In this document: positions 41,209 to 49,706 of the stretch, piece after piece | Layout of the letters: each line of letters opens with the position of its first letter | How positions within the stretch are numbered: position 1 is the first letter of the stretch | NCBI GenBank assembly: GCA_022799115.1 | Contig: JAAWNT010000006.1 | Span: 45,856 to 109,855, forward strand | DNA: 64,000 nucleotides | Source of the DNA: Clostridiales bacterium | Lineage (GTDB): Bacteria; Bacillota; Clostridia; Oscillospirales; Acutalibacteraceae | Direction of reading: 5' to 3' | The notes under the pieces: model-generated | Told to the model about the DNA's origin: nothing | The model's database searches: none | What the model saw: the letters and a program-made list of their open reading frames with translations, nothing else | Position numbers and translations under genes: made by a program

Positions 41209-41865
41209 ATGAAATTTGTCATCTCATACAGCTTTGGCAAGGACAGCACATTGGCTCTTCACCGCATGATAGAACAAGGGCATACCCCGGTAGGACTTTT
41301 GGTTATGGTCAATTCGCAGCAGGACCGCTCTTGGTTTCACGGAGTGGACCGCATGCTAATGGAGCAAATCGGACAGGCTCTGCGGCTTCCCTTATTGCTA
41401 TGTGAAACCGATGGAAGCCGCTACCATTTGGAACTGGAACAAGGCTTGGAACGTGCAATGGGCTTGGGAGCGAAAGCTTGCGTTTTTGGAGATATCGATG
41501 TGGAGGACAACGCTCGATGGTGCGCAGAGCGGTGCGCCCATAAGGAGATGAGATCGATCTTCCCCTTATGGAAGCAATCAAGGGAAGGATTGGTAAGGGA
41601 GGTAATCACCTTGGGATATACCGCCCATCTGAAATGCATCCGCAATGATTTGCTGCCTGAATGGATGTTGGGAAAACGGTTGGATTGGCCGATACTGGAA
41701 GAGATGGAGCGCAGAAGGGTGGATCCTTGCGGGGAAAGCGGAGAATATCACACATTGGTGACGGGAGGACCGATTTTTCACCAGCCGGTGCCTGTCCGGT
41801 GTGGCCGAATTTTGCAGTTTGATTCCATCTCCGCAGTGGATATTACCTGGGACCCGCAAGTATGA
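41209..41865 (+). CDS. Dph6-like PP-loop ATP-pyrophosphatase
   Basis: A 218-residue protein of the diphthine-ammonia ligase (Dph6) / ATP_bind_4 family. The N-type ATP-binding PP-loop is SYSFGKDSTLALHRM, and GESGEYHTLVTGGPIF is the second family hallmark. In eukaryotes Dph6 amidates diphthine on EF-2. Bacteria have no diphthamide, so this is a related amidase of unknown substrate. The ATG at 41209 has AAAGGAGG. It stands alone before a terminator. Confidence 0.83.
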   Translation: MKFVISYSFGKDSTLALHRMIEQGHTPVGLLVMVNSQQDRSWFHGVDRMLMEQIGQALRLPLLLCETDGSRYHLELEQGLERAMGLGAKACVFGDIDVEDNARWCAERCAHKEMRSIFPLWKQSREGLVREVITLGYTAHLKCIRNDLLPEWMLGKRLDWPILEEMERRRVDPCGESGEYHTLVTGGPIFHQPVPVRCGRILQFDSISAVDITWDPQV

Positions 41866-41955
41866 GAGGAACAGCACATAAACCCCAATGCCGTTCTGTT
41901 TTGTATGGAGGAAAATTGCATTCGTACATACCAAGCCCTGTGAGAAAGGAAAAGA

Positions 41956-42001
41956 AAAAATCCCTCTCTAGCCTGTATTAGCAGCTGGAGAGGGATTTTT
42001 C
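41956..42001. terminator. Bidirectional terminator after the Dph6-like gene
   Basis: AAAAATCCCTCTC pairs with GAGAGGGATTTTT around a 20-nt loop. It separates convergent genes; the minus-strand gene ends at 42002. Confidence 0.88.
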
Positions 42002-42211
42002 TTATAACGCAAAATCATCTGAAGTGTACTTGGGCAGTCTGGGAGTGGGGCGAGGAATCCGTTTTAACGGATTGTAAGTAAAATTTCGGCATTGCCCGTC
42101 AGACTTTGGCTGTTTCTTTTTTATACAGACGGTTTCCCCTTGCGCTTGTTTACTGTGAATACAATAGGAACAGGAGCAGGGGATGCGTTCTCCAAATAAT
42201 TTTTTACTCAT
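42002..42211 (-). CDS. Small cysteine-rich hypothetical protein
   Basis: A 69-residue soluble protein beginning MSKKLFGERIPCSCSYCIHS. The Cys pattern C-x-C-x2-C ... C ... C (five Cys, including TVCIKK and GQCRNF) suggests metal binding. The tail PLKRIPRPTPRLPKYTSDDF is basic and Pro-rich. Proteins of this size and start are familiar from Oscillospiraceae genomes as conserved hypotheticals, but I know of no function. The stop codon abuts the terminator stem. Confidence 0.75.
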   Translation of the reverse strand: MSKKLFGERIPCSCSYCIHSKQAQGETVCIKKKQPKSDGQCRNFTYNPLKRIPRPTPRLPKYTSDDFAL

Positions 42212-42357
42212 ATGATTCTCCCTTGAGCATGTTGTGGTTCACGTGACAACGAGAGTGGAAAAGAGGCCGCAATAAATTTTATATAGCGTATGGATTTCAG
42301 TGCTTACGGTCATCCGTCATAAAAGATTCAAGCATATAAATCTTGAAGAACTTCATT

Positions 42358-43485
42358 TTAACACTTTTTCTTCCGAAAATCTACATTCTTTGCGGATAAA
42401 GTCAGCAGAAACATGGCGCATACTGCAAGAAGCATTAAACTGCCGGTGAGGTCGGCGGCCATCATCGGCTGAATTGGATGGGAGACCGTGGAAAATACTT
42501 CCGCAGTTTCTGGAAAGAAATGAAACGAAATCCCAGCCAGAAGAGCGGACAGAATCCCGTGCAGCAGACGAAATAAGGTAAACTTAATGCGGGAAAAACG
42601 GAGTCCGCCCAGAGAAGCTGAAATTTGGAAATGTACGCAAATTCCCGCCCATCCCAACGCGAATGAAAGAAATGCCGGAGAAGCACCGCTTTTTGCCGCC
42701 TGGGTACAGCCTCCTGTAACCTCTAATAAAACGGATAGGACAGAGTCCGCGATACTTCGGGGGACTCCTAAGGAGAGAAGACACTGCGTAACGGCAGAAC
42801 TCACGCCGCTATCCTTCATCATTGTGAGAACAGCGGAAAATAATACCACAAAGGCGCACATGTTGAGCATTCCTCTGGTGGAATCAGAGGTGGATTCCAC
42901 CAGGGCGTTGGCGATGTTGAGCGGTTTTTTCTCCAAAGGACGTTTGGAAGATCCATGGATTGTTTCACCGCTGAGAACTCCTGTAAAAACTCCAATGAGA
43001 ACGGCTGTTACAGCTTGTGACGCAAACAAAATAACGCCTGCGGTTGGGCTGCCAAGCAGACCGGCGCCCACTACGCTGATGACAAAGGCGGGGCCCGCCC
43101 CTACGCAAAAGCTGAGCATCCGTTCTCCTTGCTTGGGAGTAATTTCTTTCTGATCTATCAATGATTGAATTCCGCGGGCTCCGGTGGGATAGCCGCCCAC
43201 CAGTCCGATTACGATGGTAGCTCCGGTACAGCCGGGCAGTCTGAATAGCCGGCGGGTTACAGGATCCAGCAGGACGCTTAATCGTGAAGATAATCCCGAT
43301 TTTACCACGAAAGAGGAAAGCACCATAAATGGAAAGAGGGAGGGAATTAGAATATTGGCGCAAAAGGAAAGTCCCGTTCCAGCCCCGCCGGCTGCAGAGG
43401 CGGGAAGAAGCAGGATTCCACATGCAGCCGCCAGCGTACAGGCAGTGGTAAAACAGGTTGAGAGGATATTTTTTAGCGAAGTCAA
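42358..43485 (-). CDS. YlbJ/SpoVV-type sporulation membrane protein
   Basis: A 375-residue protein of about ten TM helices of the nucleoside-recognition (Gate) type. SLFPFMVLSSFVVKSGL and GLVGGYPTGARGIQSLID match the YlbJ family. In Bacillus subtilis YlbJ is SpoVV, in the outer forespore membrane and needed to pass DPA from mother cell to forespore. The DPA synthase genes lie 5 kb away, so the call is coherent. The ATG at 43485 has a GAGGTGA site on the minus strand. No SigE promoter was convincingly found. Confidence 0.85.
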   Translation of the reverse strand: MTSLKNILSTCFTTACTLAAACGILLLPASAAGGAGTGLSFCANILIPSLFPFMVLSSFVVKSGLSSRLSVLLDPVTRRLFRLPGCTGATIVIGLVGGYPTGARGIQSLIDQKEITPKQGERMLSFCVGAGPAFVISVVGAGLLGSPTAGVILFASQAVTAVLIGVFTGVLSGETIHGSSKRPLEKKPLNIANALVESTSDSTRGMLNMCAFVVLFSAVLTMMKDSGVSSAVTQCLLSLGVPRSIADSVLSVLLEVTGGCTQAAKSGASPAFLSFALGWAGICVHFQISASLGGLRFSRIKFTLFRLLHGILSALLAGISFHFFPETAEVFSTVSHPIQPMMAADLTGSLMLLAVCAMFLLTLSAKNVDFRKKKC

Positions 43486-43650
43486 ACAATCACCTCAAAT
43501 ATAAATGCTTGGAATGACCGTGGGAAATCAGTTGCGCGCCATGAGAAGGATACATTCCCAATAATGTATATGTCCTTTTGTGATTTTTATGGCGGATTCC
43601 GCATAAGTCTTATTGTTACGAAAGCCGGGATAGGTTGGAGGTGTGTAACA

Positions 43651-43956
43651 ATGAAAAGACGGTGCAGGGTACCGGACGACGAACGGATGCCCGCGCAGCG
43701 GATGCAGAAGGTGACAAGCGCCCTTCAGCTTCCGGCCAGCGCTTTGTCGGGGGCCGCGCATTTTGAAATGAACGGGAACCGTGAGGTGATTGTGGATGGC
43801 TGCCGGGGAGTGCTGGAATACGACGAACATAAAATCCGCATCAACACAGGGAAGATGATTACTTGTTTTCAAGGCCGCTGCCTTTCGATCAAATGCCTGA
43901 CATCGGATTCCCTGATCGTGGAAGGGTTTATAACCTCCATAGAGTTTGGAGCATGA
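43651..43956 (+). CDS. yqfC: Sporulation protein YqfC
   Basis: A 101-residue protein: a basic N-terminal third, then a beta-rich domain (GNREVIVDGCRGVLEYDEHK, CLSIKCLTSDSLIVEGF) typical of YqfC/YabP proteins. Its B. subtilis counterpart is expressed in the mother cell under SigE. The ATG at 43651 follows GGAGGTG. The yqfD gene follows 11 bp later. Confidence 0.88.
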   Translation: MKRRCRVPDDERMPAQRMQKVTSALQLPASALSGAAHFEMNGNREVIVDGCRGVLEYDEHKIRINTGKMITCFQGRCLSIKCLTSDSLIVEGFITSIEFGA

Positions 43957-43967
43957 GGTGAGGAATT

Positions 43968-45146
43968 GTGATAGTACTGCGCTTTTTGCGTTGGCTGTTT
44001 GGATACGTGATATTTGAGGGAAGGGGACCTTTTCCGGAACGGTTTATGAACCTATGCGCCCGGGGTGAAATTAACCTGTGGGATGTCCGAAGCAAAAATG
44101 GCGTGATAAGAGCCTGCGTAGCAAAATCCAACTATAGACAGTTACGGCCTGTTGCCAGGAAATCCGGCATGAGGCTTAAAGTCAGGAAGCGCTTTGGTCT
44201 GCCCTTTCATACAAGAAAATACCGGGGACGGATGGGACTGTTGGTGGGAGCCGTTCTCTTTTTTGTGGTACTCTATGTGCTTTCTCTTTATGTCTGGGAT
44301 GTAGAAGTGAACGGCACAGTGGCTCTCTCAAACGATCAGGTACAGCAGGTGATGGCGGAAATTGGCGTGCGTCCTGGCGTACTCAAGTCGGAAATCCGGG
44401 CCAAGCTGATGGAGCAGCAAGCGATGGTGGCTTTACCAGAGTTATCTTGGATCGCCATTAACCAACAAGGGAGCGTCGTCAGCGTGGAACTCAAGGAACG
44501 CCAAGCGCCTCCTGTGCTGATTCCGGAGGATGAGCCATGCAATCTGGTTGCATCCATAACCGGGCAGGTTGTGCGTCTGGAGATTTATACGGGTTCCGCC
44601 GCGGTCAAGGCGGGGGACGCTGTGGTGAAGGGACAGCTTCTGGTGAACGGAGTGGTTGAAGACACGCTGGGCAACGGCGTGCTGAAGCACGCCTCGGGAA
44701 AAGTCTATGCGGCTACCAGTCATACGCTGAACATTGAGGTGCCGCTCCAACAGATGACAACGATTCCATCCGGAGAAGTAATTACCCGCAGGAGGGTAAG
44801 CGTGTTTGGAGTGGATCTGCCAATCAGCGTGGCATCCATCCCGGATGAAGGGTACACCTGTAAAATGACCAAACAACCCCTCTCCATTGGGAAAGCGAAG
44901 CTTCCGGTCACAGTGTATACGGAAACATGGAGCAGGCAGATAGAGCAGACGATGGTTCTTTCCGAAGAACAGGCGGCTCAGCAAGCCAAAGAACAGCTTG
45001 CTCAAAAGGAACGGGAGGAGCTGGGAGAGGCAGTAATACTCAACCGCCAGGAAACCGTTAAGCTGGAAAACAACATTTACTACCTGGAAGTGGTTTATGA
45101 GTGTGAAGAAAATATTGCTGAGGAAAGTCCGATTTTAACTCAATAA
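43968..45146 (+). CDS. yqfD: Sporulation membrane protein YqfD
   Basis: A 392-residue protein: a cytoplasmic N-terminal region (LRWLFGYVIFEGRGPFPERF), one TM helix (about 92-110) and an extracytoplasmic domain. The N-terminal part corresponds to YqfD, required for efficient sporulation in B. subtilis. The C-terminal tail is acidic and Gln-rich (EEQAAQQAKEQLAQKEREEL). The start is GTG 43968 with GAGGTGAGGA before it. In many Firmicutes yqfC-yqfD-phoH-ybeY-dgkA-era is conserved, as here. Confidence 0.9.
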   Translation: MIVLRFLRWLFGYVIFEGRGPFPERFMNLCARGEINLWDVRSKNGVIRACVAKSNYRQLRPVARKSGMRLKVRKRFGLPFHTRKYRGRMGLLVGAVLFFVVLYVLSLYVWDVEVNGTVALSNDQVQQVMAEIGVRPGVLKSEIRAKLMEQQAMVALPELSWIAINQQGSVVSVELKERQAPPVLIPEDEPCNLVASITGQVVRLEIYTGSAAVKAGDAVVKGQLLVNGVVEDTLGNGVLKHASGKVYAATSHTLNIEVPLQQMTTIPSGEVITRRRVSVFGVDLPISVASIPDEGYTCKMTKQPLSIGKAKLPVTVYTETWSRQIEQTMVLSEEQAAQQAKEQLAQKEREELGEAVILNRQETVKLENNIYYLEVVYECEENIAEESPILTQ

Positions 45147-45467
45147 AAATTATATTTTATGAATTTAAATGTGTTTTTGAAATGAAAAATGGGAATATAT
45201 GATAGAGAATTTACTTGAAGTTTTTATGAAATTTACAAATTATTCGTTCTTTATTCAAAAGATATCTTCAAAATTATGTGAAATATTATTTAAAATATGT
45301 AATCGTGAACAACAAACATTGGGCTATTATATCATATCTTACAAAACTTGTTAAATTAATAAATTTCTGATGACTTCACTCGTTTCTTGTGCTATAATAA
45401 ATAAACAATAAGGTTCATGTATTTTGATATCTTTTTACTATATTTTCAAATAATTGCAGGTGGTTGA
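45147..45467 (+). other. AT-rich 321-bp gap with a promoter
   Basis: No gene is visible between yqfD and phoH. The DNA is strongly AT-rich compared with both neighbours. A promoter can be seen near its right end: ATGACT (45370-45375) and TATAAT (45393-45398), 17 bp apart, with an extended TGC before the -10 box. It would drive phoH. I see no clear yqfD terminator. Confidence 0.5.
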
Positions 45468-46433
45468 ATGACCGAACAGTTAATAAATATTGATCGTATG
45501 GAGCAGGTCGCCGCGCTTTTCGGAAACTTCGATGAAAACGTTCGGTTGATCGAAAATGAGTACGCGGTAGATATCATCAGCCGAGGCTCTGAATTAAAGG
45601 TGAGTGGTGGGACGGAAAATGTTTCCAAAGCCTGCCGGGTTATTTCCAGCCTGCTCTCCCTGATTAATCGCGGGGAAGCGCTGAGTGAGCAAAATGTTCG
45701 CTATTGCATCTCTCTGGTCAATGAAGGTAGCGAACAAAAGATCGAATCTTTGGCGGGAGACTGCATTTGCATTACCGCCAGGGGCAAGCCGGTAAAACCA
45801 AAAACATTGGGGCAAAAGAATTACTGTACCGCCATTAAGGATCACACCATCACCATCGGCGTGGGGCCCGCAGGCACAGGAAAAACCTATTTGGCTGTGG
45901 CCATGGCGGTAACCGCGTTTCGGGCGAGAGAAGTCAATCGGATCATTTTAACCCGTCCCGCAGTGGAAGCGGGAGAAAAATTGGGTTTTTTACCAGGAGA
46001 TTTGCAGCAAAAGGTGGATCCCTACCTGCGTCCCCTGTACGACGCCTTATTTGATATGTTGGGCGCGGAAAATTACCAGAAGTACGTGGAAAGAGGAAAC
46101 ATTGAAGTGGCTCCCTTGGCGTATATGCGCGGTCGGACTCTGGACGATAGTTTTATTATATTGGACGAAGCCCAGAATACCACGCCGGAACAAATGAAGA
46201 TGTTTTTGACTCGCTTGGGATTTAATTCCAAGATGGTGATTACCGGAGATATTACGCAAATTGACCTACCGGACGGAAGACGTTCCGGCCTTAAGGATGT
46301 GTTAAGGATTCTTCGGGGAGTGGATGGGATTGCGCAGATGCGTTTTTCGGAGAAGGATGTGGTGCGCCACAAGCTGGTTCAGGAGATTATCAAGGCTTAT
46401 GAAAAATCAGAGGAGGGTAAACGTTACAGATAG
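45468..46433 (+). CDS. phoH: PhoH-family ATPase
   Basis: A 321-residue cytoplasmic ATPase. Walker A is GPAGTGKTYLAVAMAV near residue 132, followed by RIILTRPAVEAGEKLGFLPG, a PhoH hallmark, and Walker B in DDSFIILDEAQNTTPEQMK. The N-terminal 110 residues have a KH-like RNA-binding pattern. PhoH is linked to RNA metabolism and usually precedes ybeY, as here (2 bp gap). Exact activity is not established. Confidence 0.95.
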   Translation: MTEQLINIDRMEQVAALFGNFDENVRLIENEYAVDIISRGSELKVSGGTENVSKACRVISSLLSLINRGEALSEQNVRYCISLVNEGSEQKIESLAGDCICITARGKPVKPKTLGQKNYCTAIKDHTITIGVGPAGTGKTYLAVAMAVTAFRAREVNRIILTRPAVEAGEKLGFLPGDLQQKVDPYLRPLYDALFDMLGAENYQKYVERGNIEVAPLAYMRGRTLDDSFIILDEAQNTTPEQMKMFLTRLGFNSKMVITGDITQIDLPDGRRSGLKDVLRILRGVDGIAQMRFSEKDVVRHKLVQEIIKAYEKSEEGKRYR

Positions 46434-46435
46434 TT

Positions 46436-46945
46436 ATGGATAAGATTAAAGTAATCATTTCTAACAATCAAAAAGAAGTAAAAATCCCTACGGGTCTTCG
46501 CATGCTGGTGCGCCGGTGCTGCAATGCGGTGCTTCGTCTGGAAGAGTTTAAGGGACCGGCGGAGATCAGCGTTACCTTTGTGGACAACAAGCAAATTCAT
46601 GAGCTCAATCATTTGCATCGGGGGATTGATGCGCCTACCGATGTGTTGTCTTTTCCCATGGGAGAGGACGGCGTGTATGATATCAATCCGGAAAACGGCG
46701 CGCAGATTCTGGGAGATGTGGTAATCTCTATGGCGAAAGCTGCGGAGCAGGCGCAGCGATATGGCCACACGCTTCAGCGTGAGGTTGGGTATCTCACCGC
46801 GCACTCTGTTCTCCACTTACTGGGGTACGACCATGAAAAGAACGGCTTGGAACGGGTGCGGATGCGCGAAAAGGAAGAGTTGGTGATGACCCAGTTGGGT
46901 TTGCCCAGCACCTCCAGTTATGTGATGAGCGAGGATGAAGAATAA
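46436..46945 (+). CDS. ybeY: Endoribonuclease YbeY
   Basis: YbeY is a zinc-dependent endonuclease needed for 16S rRNA 3'-end processing and ribosome quality control. The 169-residue protein has the metal motif HSVLHLLGYDH (HxxxHxxxxxH) and IDAPTDVLSFPM. The start is the ATG at 46436, directly after phoH, and the gene is followed by dgkA, then era, in one transcription unit. Confidence 0.95.
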   Translation: MDKIKVIISNNQKEVKIPTGLRMLVRRCCNAVLRLEEFKGPAEISVTFVDNKQIHELNHLHRGIDAPTDVLSFPMGEDGVYDINPENGAQILGDVVISMAKAAEQAQRYGHTLQREVGYLTAHSVLHLLGYDHEKNGLERVRMREKEELVMTQLGLPSTSSYVMSEDEE

Positions 46946-46948
46946 GGC

Positions 46949-47455
46949 ATGAAGTTTTTGAGGAGCTTCCGATACGCGTTTCGAGGAATCGCGTATTGCA
47001 TCAAAAATGAGCGAAACATGAGGGTGCATACCGCCGTTGCGCTATATGTACTGGTGCTTTCTCCTTTTTTTGAATTAACAGTCTCCCAATATGCCATTTT
47101 GTTTGTGACATTTTCGGCGGTGATGGCCGCCGAAATGTTTAATACCGCTTCGGAAGAGCTGGCCGATTTGACTGCATCCAATTACAACCACTTGGTGCGC
47201 GTTGCCAAGGATGTGGCGGCCGGCGGCGTGTTGATTTGCGCGGTGTTTGCCATTGCCGTAGGTGTTTGCCTGTTTTGGCAGCCTGCGGCATTTGTGCGCA
47301 TGTGGTATTACTTTGTAGACAAGCCGTATATGGCGGCGGCGCTTGTGTTTTCCTTACTGCTGGCGCTGGTCTATGTGGTGTTGGGACCGCTGGGAATTTG
47401 TGATTTGGCTAGAAGGGGCAAGGAAAAAAGGAAGAAAACCGGAGAAAGACCATAA
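46949..47455 (+). CDS. dgkA: DgkA-type lipid kinase (diacylglycerol or undecaprenol kinase)
   Basis: A 168-residue membrane kinase. The catalytic motif AAEMFNTASEELADL (ExxNTAxExxxD) is present, and KNERNMRVH lies before TM1. In Gram-positive bacteria relatives phosphorylate undecaprenol, feeding the cell-wall lipid carrier pool. Typical members end near residue 125. Here a C-terminal extension of about 40 residues adds one more TM helix (YMAAALVFSLLLALVYVVL) and a basic tail. The GC-rich hairpin GCCCGGCG / CGCCGGGC (47512-47542) stands between it and era. Confidence 0.9.
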   Translation: MKFLRSFRYAFRGIAYCIKNERNMRVHTAVALYVLVLSPFFELTVSQYAILFVTFSAVMAAEMFNTASEELADLTASNYNHLVRVAKDVAAGGVLICAVFAIAVGVCLFWQPAAFVRMWYYFVDKPYMAAALVFSLLLALVYVVLGPLGICDLARRGKEKRKKTGERP

Positions 47456-47568
47456 ACCCATAAGGACGAGAGTGTATATTCGCAGATAAAAGATAAATGT
47501 AAAAAAGGTGATGCCCGGCGTCCATTATAAAAAGGGCGCCGGGCATGACGAATATAAAGGAGTATTTT

Positions 47569-48492
47569 ATGCCGGATCAGTATCAGGAAAAAAGCGCGTT
47601 TATCGCGATTGTAGGAAGGCCCAATGTGGGGAAATCTTCTCTGCTAAACGTCATGCTGGGGCAAAAAGTGGCCATCGTATCCAGCAAGCCCCAGACCACA
47701 CGTACAAGAATAATGGGAATCTTGACCCAGGAGGAGACACAACTGGTATTCATCGATACCCCGGGACTGCACAAGCCCCGGACCCGGTTGGGAGATTATA
47801 TGGTGAAGTCAGTCAGCGAGTCGGTGGCGGGCGTGGATGCGTGCATGCTGGTGGTGGAGGCTGGGCAGAAGATCGCCCCCGCGGAAGAGGAACTGATTCA
47901 AAAGTTTAAGAAAATGGATCTGCCCGCCGTACTGGCCATCAACAAAATTGATTTGCTGGAAGATAAATCCGTGCTAATGGAGCAGATCCTTCGTTATACC
48001 CAGCTGTTCGACTTTCAGGCTGTGGTGCCGGTATCCGCCCAAACCAAGGACGGGACAGAAGAATTGGTGCAGGAGCTAAAGCAATTGGCCATGCCCGGCG
48101 GACATTTCTTTGAAAGCGACGCTCTTACCGATCAGCCCGAACGTGTGCTGGCTGCTGAGATCATTCGGGAAAAACTGTTACGCCTGCTGGACAAGGAGGT
48201 TCCGCACGGAGTAGCGGTTTCTGTGGAACGTATGCACGAGCGGGAAGACGGCAGCGGTATTACGGATCTGGACGCTACCATTTTTTGCGAGCGGGACAGC
48301 CATAAAGGGATCGTCATTGGCAAAGGAGGCTCCATGCTGAAAAGGGTGGGAAGCTATGCCCGCGAAGATATGGAACGGTTCTTTGATTGCAAAATAAACC
48401 TACAGCTGTGGGTAAAGGTCAAGGAGGATTGGCGCAACCGGGAAGGTCTGCTTAGAAATTTTGGATTTGACAAAAAAGACTTTGATTTGTAA
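47569..48492 (+). CDS. era: GTPase Era
   Basis: Era binds 16S rRNA and supports 30S assembly. The 307-residue protein has G1 GRPNVGKSSLLN, G2/G3 QTTRTRI and DTPGLHKP, G4 NKID (AINKIDLLE), and a C-terminal KH domain around IVIGKGGSMLKRVGSYAREDME. The ATG at 47569 is chosen because AAAGGAG is 6 bp upstream; an ATG at 47545 falls after a GC-rich hairpin and has no ribosome site. Confidence 0.96.
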   Translation: MPDQYQEKSAFIAIVGRPNVGKSSLLNVMLGQKVAIVSSKPQTTRTRIMGILTQEETQLVFIDTPGLHKPRTRLGDYMVKSVSESVAGVDACMLVVEAGQKIAPAEEELIQKFKKMDLPAVLAINKIDLLEDKSVLMEQILRYTQLFDFQAVVPVSAQTKDGTEELVQELKQLAMPGGHFFESDALTDQPERVLAAEIIREKLLRLLDKEVPHGVAVSVERMHEREDGSGITDLDATIFCERDSHKGIVIGKGGSMLKRVGSYAREDMERFFDCKINLQLWVKVKEDWRNREGLLRNFGFDKKDFDL

Positions 48493-48618
48493 ATTTCGCC
48501 TGGGAAAGGGATTTGCAATCGAAGTGTGACGACAAGTTCAAAAATTTCCCTCAAATACCCAAGGGAAATCCGTCAATACTGTTATCAGGAGTTCATACAG
48601 GATTGGGGGATTTTACAC

Positions 48619-48783
48619 ATGGACGAGATGACCGCATGGGAAAATTTTCAGCGTACGGGTAGCGTGATTGACTATCTTTACTATCGGGAAGTCAAACAGC
48701 AGGCTGCGGGAGCGCGCGAGCAGGAGGAACAGGATGCAGATCGATACCGATGGCCTGATCATCAAGGAACAGAATATCGGTGA
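48619..48783 (+). CDS. YqzL-like small protein
   Basis: With ATG 48619 (GGGGGA upstream) this is a 54-residue protein. MTAWENFQRTGSVIDYLYYR matches the pattern of YqzL (W..F..TG.I..YL.Y), the small protein encoded between era and recO in Bacillus, so position and sequence agree. It overlaps recO by 50 bp in another frame, so its last 16 residues are coded with the recO start. Function unknown. Confidence 0.7.
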   Translation: MDEMTAWENFQRTGSVIDYLYYREVKQQAAGAREQEEQDADRYRWPDHQGTEYR

Positions 48784-49483
48784 AAGCGACCGTTTGGTAA
48801 CGGTGCTCACTAGGCAAGAGGGAATTGTGCGCGCCTTTGTACGAGGCGCGAAAAAACTAAAAAGCAAAAGCGCTTCTTCCACACAGCTGTTGTGCTATTC
48901 CCGCCTTTCCATTTATAAAGGGCGGGATAAATACATAATTGACGACGCTCATCCGGAAGAGGTATTTTTTGCATTGCGGCAGGATATCGAAAAGCTGTCT
49001 CTTGCTCAGTATTTTTGCGAACTTTCCTTGGCTTTGGCCCCGGAAAACGGAGAGGCGGGGGATTTTTTGCGCTTAATGCTCAATGCGCTTTATTATCTGG
49101 CCAATGGAAAACGCCCGGCCCTACTCATTAAGCCGGTGGTGGAGATGCGGATGCTGTCCATGGCTGGGTACATGCCCAACCTGATATGCTGTCAGGAATG
49201 CGGGACCTACGAGGCGGACGTTATGCTGTTTTTACCCCGGCAGGGAGTGCTATACTGCAAGGATTGCTATAGCCGTACCGGGCAATCAGGGGGCGCGGGG
49301 ATGAACCGAGGCGTCACCACGGCTTTGCGGCATACCGTATATGCGGATTTTAATAAAATCTTTTCGTTTTCTCTTCCTGATTCAGGGCAGAAGATCCTGT
49401 CTGGCGTTTCGGAGCTTTATTTGCTTTCCCGATTGGAGCGGGGATTCGCCACGTTGGACTTCTATCATCATTTGTTCCCTTAA
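48734..49483 (+). CDS. recO: DNA repair protein RecO
   Basis: RecO helps load RecA onto SSB-coated DNA. The 249-residue protein starts MQIDTDGLIIKEQNIGESDR, an OB-fold N-terminal domain, and continues LVTVLTRQEGIVRAFVRGAK. A zinc-binding module (CCQECG ... GVLYCKDCY) lies near residues 155-185, as in typical Gram-positive RecO. The ATG at 48734 overlaps the YqzL-like gene. It ends the era unit; a 223-bp gap with no visible gene precedes mutS2. Confidence 0.93.
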   Translation: MQIDTDGLIIKEQNIGESDRLVTVLTRQEGIVRAFVRGAKKLKSKSASSTQLLCYSRLSIYKGRDKYIIDDAHPEEVFFALRQDIEKLSLAQYFCELSLALAPENGEAGDFLRLMLNALYYLANGKRPALLIKPVVEMRMLSMAGYMPNLICCQECGTYEADVMLFLPRQGVLYCKDCYSRTGQSGGAGMNRGVTTALRHTVYADFNKIFSFSLPDSGQKILSGVSELYLLSRLERGFATLDFYHHLFP

Positions 49484-49706
49484 GGGACGGGTATCTTTTG
49501 AGTGGAAATTATTGGGGCGGCACATCCGGTTATCGCTGGATTTAGGCTGGAGAGCTTTTAGGATTGCCAAGACTTGTGTCACATATGTTTTTTATAAGTA
49601 GAATGTTAAAGTCCCAAAGCGAAACCTAACCGATTGAATGAAACCGATGCTTTTGTACATGAGGTGCGGGAAGGTGCGCTTGGGATATTGATTAGAAAGG
49701 AAAAAG

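Noticed and set aside
43486..43650. SigE-type promoters for yqfC and the ylbJ-like gene.
   Set aside because: Some fragments resemble the consensus, but none has both elements at the right spacing.
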